A stretch of DNA of 6,273 bases from contig JAHEFU010000174.1 in assembly GCA_024645305.1 (NCBI GenBank), positions 1 to 6,273 on the forward strand. The letters are read 5' to 3'. Both the position numbers and the translations under genes were made by a program. The stretch comes from Planctomycetales bacterium. Lineage in GTDB: Bacteria > 4484-113 > JAFGCY01. Position 1 is the stretch's first letter. Every line of letters starts with the position of its first letter. Below, piece by piece: positions 1 to 4,219 of this stretch. The notes under the pieces were generated by a model, which was given only the letters and a program-made list of their open reading frames with translations, made no database searches and was not told the origin of the DNA.

Positions 1-907
1 CGTCCAGCAGGTTGTTGTTCGGCTCAAATGGATCGCCGTCCAGCAGCTCACTTGTTGTAGGCGCTCCACGCAGGATCAAGCCCTCAATGTCAGCATTGTC
101 AACATTGACCATCGTGGCGACCGGGTCGAAGGCGTACCCCCCGAGGGTCGCCATCACCGCCCAGCTGCCGTTCGGGATGCCGCTGAGGCTGAATTGCCCG
201 GCATTGTCACTGATCACCGGCTGCGGGTCCGCCAGGTTCGTTGTCACCAGCGCCCCGGCCAGCGGCTGCCCGCCGTAGTCCAGCACCGTGCCGCTGATGT
301 CGTAGCGCTCAAGGTATTCGATTGTCACAAGCTCCACGTCGAAACCCGCCGCCTGGTCGGTCAGCACGGCAACGTAGATGAACCCGGACGGCGAACTGTG
401 CTCTCCGGCGCTGCCCGCCGCCGCGAACTGGTCCCCGGCGGCCTCGTCAGAATAGCCCAGCCACTGCCAGCGGCCCGTGCCATAGTTGGCAATTCCCACC
501 CAGCATCCGGCACCCGCCGCCGCGTTACCGAGGGCCAGGTCAATCATCCCGATGCTGTCGGCAGGAGTGCCGTTGAAGCGCCAGATGGCATATTCATTGC
601 TGCCGCCCGGGGGATTGAAGGCCAGGCTGGCACCGTTCTCGCTGACATTGGCGCTCTTTTCCCAGAAGTCATCGCCAGCCTGCGTCAGGTTGGAGACGGC
701 GGGGGTCCGGGCCGCGAGGAAGAATTCCTCATCGGGCAGGGCGGCCCTGAAGATGCCATCGAGTCCTGCCGCATCGGGGCTCAGCCCGGCCGTTCCGGGC
801 AAGCCTGATGCAGGCGAGGCAGCAGTATCCGTGCTGCGCCCGCCACCACATGCACTCAGGGCAATCAGCAGAATTCCGGCAGCGATGACCTGGAAAGTCA
901 GTTTCAT
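1..907 (-). CDS. Predicted lipoprotein with carboxypeptidase-regulatory-like domain and EPNN motif (3' end outside window)
   Basis: The frame runs open from ATG at 907 past base 1, giving 302 visible codons and no stop. The N-terminus is a type II signal sequence: K2, a hydrophobic core, then lipobox L17-S18-A19-C20. The mature protein should therefore be lipid-anchored; its membrane is unknown. Residues 21-60 are a Gly/Ala/Ser/Pro-rich linker. Residues 60-200 look like a beta-rich domain with scattered Trp (W82, W136 and WQW in the 140s) that I do not recognise. Residues 202-280 read as a carboxypeptidase-regulatory-like (transthyretin-fold) domain: YDISGTVLDYGGQPLAGA, then a D-x-x-G-x-F turn and GIPNGSW. 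Residues 292-299 (DPFEPNNN) resemble the acidic motif that opens pre-peptidase C-terminal (PPC) domains, so a further beta domain probably follows. An AAGGA ribosome site at 919-915 lies 7 nt before the ATG, and a promoter lies upstream, so it need not depend on the preceding genes. A surface adhesion or scaffold role is possible but not shown. Confidence 0.85.
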   Translation of the reverse strand, partial: MKLTFQVIAAGILLIALSACGGGRSTDTAASPASGLPGTAGLSPDAAGLDGIFRAALPDEEFFLAARTPAVSNLTQAGDDFWEKSANVSENGASLAFNPPGGSNEYAIWRFNGTPADSIGMIDLALGNAAAGAGCWVGIANYGTGRWQWLGYSDEAAGDQFAAAGSAGEHSSPSGFIYVAVLTDQAAGFDVELVTIEYLERYDISGTVLDYGGQPLAGALVTTNLADPQPVISDNAGQFSLSGIPNGSWAVMATLGGYAFDPVATMVNVDNADIEGLILRGAPTTSELLDGDPFEPNNNLLD

Positions 908-914
908 GGATGTG

Positions 915-919
915 TCCTT
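915..919 (-). promoter_or_regulatory. Ribosome binding site of the 907 lipoprotein gene
   Basis: The minus strand reads AAGGA seven bases before the ATG at 907. This is the clearest spacing for that gene and fixes its start. Confidence 0.65.
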
Positions 920-939
920 AGGCCTTTTGGGGCTCTTCT

Positions 940-948
940 ATTTTACCA
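940..948 (-). promoter_or_regulatory. Extended -10 promoter candidate for the 907 lipoprotein gene
   Basis: The minus strand reads TGGTAAAAT (948-940), an extended -10 of the TGn-TAnnAT type. No convincing -35 is seen upstream. A start about 7 nt further on would give a leader near 26 nt containing the AAGGA site. It lies in the 82-bp gap between the 990 stop codon and the 907 start, which is otherwise non-coding. No terminator hairpin with a T-tract is visible in this gap. Confidence 0.45.
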
Positions 949-989
949 AAGCTTGATCGAGCGTGCGCAGGACGCCTCGGCCGTCTGGC

Positions 990-1676
990 TCACTGCCCCG
1001 CGCGGCTGCCTTCCGACTGCCCTGCGGCTTCCTGCTGCCGCTGCTCGAGGAAGTCCGGATGGCGTTCCTCCCAGTTCCGCAGGTAGTTGTAGGCCGCCTC
1101 GCCGGTCGGCTTGTGTTCCAGCACGACATTGGCGGTCATGCTCTGCTCACTGGAGTTGTCACGCGTGAATACCAGCTGCAGGATCTCGGGGCTGCCCCAG
1201 CTCCACTGGGCGCCGGGGACGTTCTCCGAGGCTGGTTCGCCATACAGCTCGACGAGCTTGGCCTGCCATTCATCGGTTTGCTCCGCGCTCAGGCCCTCTA
1301 TTCTGTCAACGACGATGTACAGCTGGTCACGGTAGAAGGACAGGGTCAGGATCCGCCGCGGGCCGCTGTCATCAGCGCGCTCGAATTCAATCACATGCGT
1401 CTGCACACTGTCATAGTCCTGGAAGCCGCGGTAGAATCCCTCGCCCTTGCCATCCGGCGCATTGTAGACCTGCGTCAGATCCAGGGTGCTCATTCCCAGC
1501 TGCAGGCCGTCATAATGCAAAAGCGCACCTTCGGCCGGGATCGGCTCCGCCGGCTGGAAGGATTCCTGCAAGGCCTTCTGCGCCTTGCTCTTCTCGCTTT
1601 CCTCGGGCTGCCGGCAGCCGCTGCCGGCAAGGCAGGCCAGGATGATCAGCAGTGCTGAAAGGTAACGCATCGGCAT
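990..1676 (-). CDS. Predicted lipoprotein of unknown function
   Basis: The product is 228 residues. It begins MPMRYLSALLIILACLAGSGC, a short basic n-region followed by a hydrophobic segment and cysteines. C21 (GSGC) is the most likely lipidated residue; C15 (ILAC) is an alternative. Neither matches the consensus lipobox well, so lipidation is likely rather than certain. After an E/K/Q-rich linker (22-47), residues 51-190 form a mixed alpha/beta domain. It includes LQLGMSTLDLTQVY and, further on, ILTLSFYRDQLYIVV. This order (a GM-x-x-x-x-[LV] helix, then a strand pair) loosely recalls BamE/SmpA-type small outer-membrane lipoproteins, but I cannot assign it. The tail from about 200 is Glu/Gln-rich and hydrophilic. 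Two in-frame ATGs compete (1676 and 1670). Neither has a strong ribosome site, and the previous gene's TAG ends only 3 nt before 1676, so translational coupling is likely. Confidence 0.82.
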   Translation of the reverse strand: MPMRYLSALLIILACLAGSGCRQPEESEKSKAQKALQESFQPAEPIPAEGALLHYDGLQLGMSTLDLTQVYNAPDGKGEGFYRGFQDYDSVQTHVIEFERADDSGPRRILTLSFYRDQLYIVVDRIEGLSAEQTDEWQAKLVELYGEPASENVPGAQWSWGSPEILQLVFTRDNSSEQSMTANVVLEHKPTGEAAYNYLRNWEERHPDFLEQRQQEAAGQSEGSRAGQ

Positions 1677-1679
1677 ATT

Positions 1680-2417
1680 CTACCCGTCCGGCTCGCTGTC
1701 CCCCGCCTCAGTGGCCGGGCCGATGGCCATCCCGGCGCGCAGTTCCTCCAGCCAGCCGTCACGGAATTCCAGCTCGTAGGCGGGCTGCCGCCAGTTGCCG
1801 GCGTACTGCACGCGCTTGGGTCCCTTCAGTTCCAGGATCGTGCGCCCCGGCAGCAGATCCGCATCACCCTGCACTTCCCGCAGGTTGAGCTGCTGCTCCA
1901 CGTTGGCCCTGCGCAGATCCGCGAACCAGGGCTCCCACAGCGCATTCTGGTAAACGCTGTCCAGTTCCAGCACATAGCCCTCGATCACATCCCCGGCGGC
2001 GGTGATCACCAGTCCCTCAGTCTCCAGTCTGAAGCGCTCGGCCCCCAATGTCGTCAGGCTCCATTCAATGCCCCATTCGCGGGTGTTGCGCAGGACCTCG
2101 CCCTGGCTGCCGAAGACCGCCAGGCCGATACCCAGCCCCTCGTCAATCAGCAGCACATCCACCTGGCGCGGCGGGATGTCAATCCTGTTGACAATTTCCT
2201 GAGGCAGCTCGTCGGCATACTCCGGCAGCAGGGTCCCACGGTTCTGCCAGGCGAACCAGAACATCGCAACACCGACGGCCAGCGGCAGCAGCACCAGCAG
2301 GGCAATCACCAGCGGGATGCTGGTCTGCCGCTGCAGGCGCCCGGGAGCGGCCTTGCCTTTGGCCCCACCTGCGCTCTTGCTCATGCGGTAGGCCTTCTTC
2401 CAGGGATCTTGGCTCAT
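1680..2417 (-). CDS. Bitopic membrane protein of unknown function
   Basis: The product is 245 residues. A basic, Lys/Arg-rich cytoplasmic N-terminus (1-31) precedes one membrane span (about 33-57: IPLVIALLVLLPLAVGVAMF, then WFAW). By the positive-inside rule the remaining 185 residues should be extracytoplasmic. That domain alternates predicted strands and turns (VDVLLIDEGLGIGLAVFGSQ; LETEGLVITAAGDVIEGYVL) and ends in a beta segment (AYELEFRDGWLEELRAG) and an acidic tail. I do not recognise the family. The start is well supported: AAGGAG at 2433-2428 lies 10 nt before the ATG. It sits 30 nt after the 2448 gene and 3 nt before the 1676 lipoprotein gene, so these three genes look like one operon. 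The pairing of an inner-membrane-anchored protein with a lipoprotein suggests they act together in the envelope, which is inference. Confidence 0.85.
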   Translation of the reverse strand: MSQDPWKKAYRMSKSAGGAKGKAAPGRLQRQTSIPLVIALLVLLPLAVGVAMFWFAWQNRGTLLPEYADELPQEIVNRIDIPPRQVDVLLIDEGLGIGLAVFGSQGEVLRNTREWGIEWSLTTLGAERFRLETEGLVITAAGDVIEGYVLELDSVYQNALWEPWFADLRRANVEQQLNLREVQGDADLLPGRTILELKGPKRVQYAGNWRQPAYELEFRDGWLEELRAGMAIGPATEAGDSEPDG

Positions 2418-2427
2418 TGCTTGCTTA

Positions 2428-2433
2428 CTCCTT
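2428..2433 (-). promoter_or_regulatory. Strong ribosome binding site of the 2417 gene
   Basis: The minus strand reads AAGGAG ten bases before the ATG at 2417. It is in the 30-nt gap after the stop codon of the preceding gene and is the best Shine-Dalgarno match in the minus-strand cluster. Confidence 0.7.
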
Positions 2434-2447
2434 GCAGCTCCGGTACT

Positions 2448-2744
2448 TCAGTCCCGGCCCTCCGCGAACAGGTCCATGATCAGGTCCTCCTCATCGTCGG
2501 AGAGGAATTCCTCGAACACCGCATTGGTGGGATCGTCGGCAGCGACACTGTAGTACAGCGTGAAATCGCCCTGGCGCACCCTGTAGAAGCGGCGCTTGCT
2601 GGAGGGCGATGTATGCACCAGGCGGTACTTGGCCCGGCCCTTCACTACATCCGCCACGGCCCGTTCGAACTCCGCATAGCGGAGTTTGTCGAACATCGGC
2701 ACCCGCCTGCTCAGGGCATCACTGACCACGACTCGTATGCTCAC
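2448..2744 (-). CDS. Small soluble hypothetical protein, possible RelE/ParE-like fold
   Basis: The product is 98 residues from a GTG at 2744, or 82 residues from the in-frame ATG at 2696. An in-frame TGA lies two codons upstream of the GTG, so translation cannot start further up. The GTG lies exactly six bases after a TATGAT element, which suits a leaderless start. The ATG has a partial AGGCGG site six bases before it, so the choice is open. The protein has no signal or membrane segment. A basic middle (KYRLVHTSPSSKRRFYRV) leads into strands QGDFTLYYSVA and AVFEEFLSDD and an acidic C-terminal helix. A small basic alpha/beta protein with an R-x-x-x-G-D-[FY]-x-[VL]-x-Y strand loosely resembles RelE/ParE toxins. 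However, no antitoxin gene is adjacent and catalytic residues cannot be assigned. It is the first gene of the minus-strand cluster and might equally be a regulator or adaptor. Confidence 0.7.
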   Translation of the reverse strand: MSIRVVVSDALSRRVPMFDKLRYAEFERAVADVVKGRAKYRLVHTSPSSKRRFYRVRQGDFTLYYSVAADDPTNAVFEEFLSDDEEDLIMDLFAEGRD

Positions 2745-2750
2745 GCTTCA

Positions 2751-2756
2751 ATCATA
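2751..2756 (-). promoter_or_regulatory. -10 element of the leftward promoter
   Basis: The minus strand reads TATGAT (2756-2751), one mismatch from TATAAT. The usual distance to the transcription start puts +1 at or next to G2744, the first base of the GTG. No good -35 hexamer is present at 16-18 bp, which would suit an activated or regulated promoter. Confidence 0.4.
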
Positions 2757-2780
2757 AGTCAGGTCAGGGCTGGGCAGCCA

Positions 2781-2803
2781 GCAGCAATCCCGGGGATTGC
2801 TGC
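2781..2803. repeat. Perfect 23-bp palindrome (11-1-11), candidate operator
   Basis: The left arm GCAGCAATCCC (2781-2791) and right arm GGGATTGCTGC (2793-2803) are exact inverted repeats around a single G at 2792. No T-tract follows on either side, and it lies upstream of both -10 elements, so an intrinsic terminator is unlikely. It ends 19 bp before the rightward TATAAT, covering part of its -35 zone, and 24 bp from the leftward TATGAT. A symmetric site of this length would suit a dimeric helix-turn-helix regulator. No regulator gene is visible in this window. Confidence 0.6.
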
Positions 2804-2819
2804 AGCATATACGTTTGTT

Positions 2820-2828
2820 TGCTATAAT
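2820..2828 (+). promoter_or_regulatory. Perfect extended -10 promoter (TGCTATAAT)
   Basis: Bases 2820-2828 match the extended -10 consensus TGn-TATAAT at every defined position. A -35 hexamer at normal spacing is absent, which extended -10 promoters tolerate. The expected +1 is at about 2835, coincident with the GTG codon of the following gene, so the transcript may be leaderless. Confidence 0.6.
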
Positions 2829-2834
2829 ATTGTC

Positions 2835-3605
2835 GTGGTTGAGAATAAAAGGGGAGGTCCTGTCGCAGGGGAACGCGGCAGACTGACCGTACTGCGCAGG
2901 CTTCGTGGCCTGGCATATGCCGGCCTGCTGCTTGTGCTGCTGGCATTCGCCTGGCAGTGGTGGGCCTTCAACCTCTCCGGACGCCTCAGTCTTTCCCAGC
3001 AGATCTCCGCTGATGAGTTCCAGCGCGGCTTCAGTTTCGGGCCGGTCTACATCGAGGAAGCGGTCGTGGGCCGCTACTTCGTGAACGCGACCCTGCCGGA
3101 TACCGCTGAGGGCATGTGGATCAGCCGCTTCGAGGTCCGCGATGCCAGCGGCCTGCCGGTCTTCGGCCAGGATGAGGTCCGGCTGTACGGTGAGCACAGT
3201 TTCCGGCCGGGGATGCGCGACAGCATCCGCAAGCAGTTCAGCCTCGACCGGGAAACGGGCTATTACTACTTCCACTTCAAGAGTGAGAACGGTGTGTTCA
3301 CCGCGAACCTGAATGCCCCCCCCGTGGTCGAATTCACGGTCCGCCAGGGTGTGGTGCATGGGCTTGTGCTGTGGCTGCCCTTCGGCTGCCTGCTGGCACT
3401 GGGCCTGACCCTGCTGGGAGTCAGTCTCTGGCTGCGCAGCCAGTTCGCCGGCATGGATGCAGATGGTTCGCCTCCCGGCGACGGGGAACGCCGGCCGCGC
3501 AATGCCCGCCCGCTGAATGCCGGACAGCAGCAGGATGCTCCCGGCAGCAGTGCGCTCGGGCGGAGGCATGACAGGATCCACCAGGGCCGTGGCCGACTGC
3601 GCTGA
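2835..3605 (+). CDS. Two-span membrane protein with extracytoplasmic domain, unknown function
   Basis: Counted from the GTG at 2835 the product is 256 residues. A basic N-terminus (R6, R14, R16, R21, R22, R24) leads into span 1 (about 25-45, ending FAWQWWAF). An extracytoplasmic domain follows (46-172), then span 2 (about 175-200, LVLWLPFGCLLALGLTLLGV) and a basic, Pro/Gly/Gln-rich cytoplasmic tail to 256. The middle domain looks beta-rich, with MWISRFEVRDASGLPVF, then the acidic/aromatic GYYYFHFKS and VVEFTVRQGVV, and could be a small beta sandwich. I recognise no family. The frame is open further upstream, but that part runs antisense to the neighbouring gene and lies before the promoter. 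GTG 2835 is the only ATG, GTG or TTG between the -10 element and the first span, so this start is preferred. It is followed 35 nt later by the zinc-ribbon gene. Confidence 0.78.
   Translation: MVENKRGGPVAGERGRLTVLRRLRGLAYAGLLLVLLAFAWQWWAFNLSGRLSLSQQISADEFQRGFSFGPVYIEEAVVGRYFVNATLPDTAEGMWISRFEVRDASGLPVFGQDEVRLYGEHSFRPGMRDSIRKQFSLDRETGYYYFHFKSENGVFTANLNAPPVVEFTVRQGVVHGLVLWLPFGCLLALGLTLLGVSLWLRSQFAGMDADGSPPGDGERRPRNARPLNAGQQQDAPGSSALGRRHDRIHQGRGRLR
2851..2857 (+). promoter_or_regulatory. Shine-Dalgarno-like GGGGAGG with no matching start codon
   Basis: GGGGAGG stands inside the first codons of the 2835 gene. No in-frame ATG, GTG or TTG lies 5-12 nt after it; the first in-frame CTG (2883) is 25 nt away. 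It therefore does not support a different start. It may be chance purine richness or may help hold the ribosome near a leaderless start. Confidence 0.2.
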
Positions 3606-3614
3606 CGGGCCTGC

Positions 3615-3623
3615 TGTGATAAC
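3615..3623 (+). promoter_or_regulatory. Extended -10-like element before the zinc-ribbon gene
   Basis: TGTGATAAC (3615-3623) fits TGn-TATAAT with two mismatches and has no -35. Its +1 would be near 3630, leaving a leader of about 11 nt to the ATG at 3641. The gene may instead be co-transcribed with the 2835 gene, whose stop codon ends at 3605. Confidence 0.25.
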
Positions 3624-3640
3624 ATTTAAGCGGAACAGCC

Positions 3641-4057
3641 ATGGCAAGCAACAACGACCCGTTGCCGATAGATTTCGGCAGGGGCAAGGACAATCCGGAT
3701 ACGGCGGAAAACCGCAAGACCTGCGCGGTCTGCGGTGGGCAGGCCGTGCGCGGCGACATGTCCTCGGTTGCCAATTTTGGCGTGACGCGTGAGCCGCACT
3801 TCGTGACGAGCTACGGCTGGATGCAGGTCAAGTACGACCGCGCCACCCCGATTGACGTCTACATGTGCCTCGGCTGCGGCCACATCAGCTTCTATGGCCG
3901 CCAGCCGATGTCAGTGCTCGACCCCATGGAGCGCCAGCAGATGCTGCGCGATGAAAACCCCTCGCTGGACAAGAAGCTCAAGCGCGAGGAGAAGCGCAGG
4001 AATGAGCTGGAGAAGAAGGGCCGTCCGCTGGAAAGCGACGACCACACCGGCATTTAG
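3641..4057 (+). CDS. Small CxxC/CxxC zinc-ribbon protein with charged C-terminal helix
   Basis: The product is 138 residues, cytoplasmic, with no signal or membrane segment. Two cysteine pairs, C28-A-V-C31 and C76-L-G-C79 (then G-H81), are the only cysteines and should bind one zinc ion as a ribbon. Between them a conserved-looking strand block contains GVTREPHFVTSYGWMQVKYD, and the second knuckle runs into HISFYG. The pattern (CxxC, strands, then CxxCG-x-x-x-FY) recalls Zn-ribbon nucleic-acid-binding proteins of the DUF2082 kind, but that is resemblance only. Residues 94-130 are Lys/Glu/Arg-rich (DKKLKREEKRRNELEKK) and likely one long helix or coiled coil. The ATG at 3641 is preceded only by a weak purine stretch (AAGCGGAA). 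The 110-160 bp between this gene and the lptD start contain no clear terminator. Confidence 0.85.
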   Translation: MASNNDPLPIDFGRGKDNPDTAENRKTCAVCGGQAVRGDMSSVANFGVTREPHFVTSYGWMQVKYDRATPIDVYMCLGCGHISFYGRQPMSVLDPMERQQMLRDENPSLDKKLKREEKRRNELEKKGRPLESDDHTGI

Positions 4058-4111
4058 CCCCGCGCAGTCCCCTGATTCTTCCATTCCCGCCGGCCCTGCC
4101 CATATTGCGTG

Positions 4112-4120
4112 TGGGATAAT
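4112..4120 (+). promoter_or_regulatory. Extended -10-like element upstream of the lptD-like gene
   Basis: TGGGATAAT (4112-4120) fits TGn-TATAAT with one mismatch. A second GATAAT lies at 4139-4144 without the TG. TTGCCC at 4120-4125 is only 13 bp from the second, too close for a standard -35. Either could drive the lptD-like gene; the first is preferred because of the TG. Confidence 0.3.
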
Positions 4121-4159
4121 TGCCCTCTGGTTCATACAGATAATGTATCTGGACCAAAC

Positions 4160-4219
4160 ATGATCCCGTGGCATCCGTCAGGAAGCCTAGTGGACAGAGG
4201 AAAGGCGGAATCAGTTTGA
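4160..4219 (+). CDS. Possible 19-codon leader peptide overlapping the lptD-like start
   Basis: ATG at 4160 opens a short frame (MIPWHPSGSLVDRGKAESV) that ends with TGA at 4217-4219. That stop overlaps the candidate TTG start at 4216 of the lptD-like gene by two bases. Stop/start overlap of this kind allows translational coupling. It has no strong ribosome site of its own and may be chance. Confidence 0.2.
   Translation: MIPWHPSGSLVDRGKAESV

Larger units (their letters stand above)
2745..2834. promoter_or_regulatory. Divergent promoter region
   Basis: This 90-bp gap separates the GTG of the minus-strand gene (2744) from the GTG of the plus-strand gene (2835). It holds a -10 element facing each way and a central perfect palindrome. 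No other gene or terminator is seen. The arrangement is typical of two operons controlled together from a shared operator. Confidence 0.55.

Noticed and set aside
194..1658. Plus-strand frames over the two lipoprotein genes (e.g. 194-808, 963-1658)
   Set aside because: The minus strand shows signal sequences, lipoboxes and domain motifs; the plus-strand products are shadows without structure.
2409..2834. The upstream extension of the 2835 frame back to an ATG at 2409
   Set aside because: It runs antisense through the 98-residue gene and lies before the extended -10 element; the membrane-protein features begin only after 2835.
2246..2963. Shared FAWQ at the membrane exit of the 245- and 256-residue proteins
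   Set aside because: Four residues at an aromatic membrane belt are easily coincidental; the rest of the two proteins does not align by eye.
2748..3647. A 299-codon antisense frame across the two-span membrane protein gene
   Set aside because: The sense frame has two membrane spans, a well-placed promoter and coherent domain structure. The antisense product has no signal, span or motif.
4058..4167. Possible terminator or riboswitch between the zinc-ribbon and lptD-like genes
   Set aside because: No stem of useful length followed by a T-tract and no recognisable aptamer fold is visible; only promoter-like A/T patches are present.
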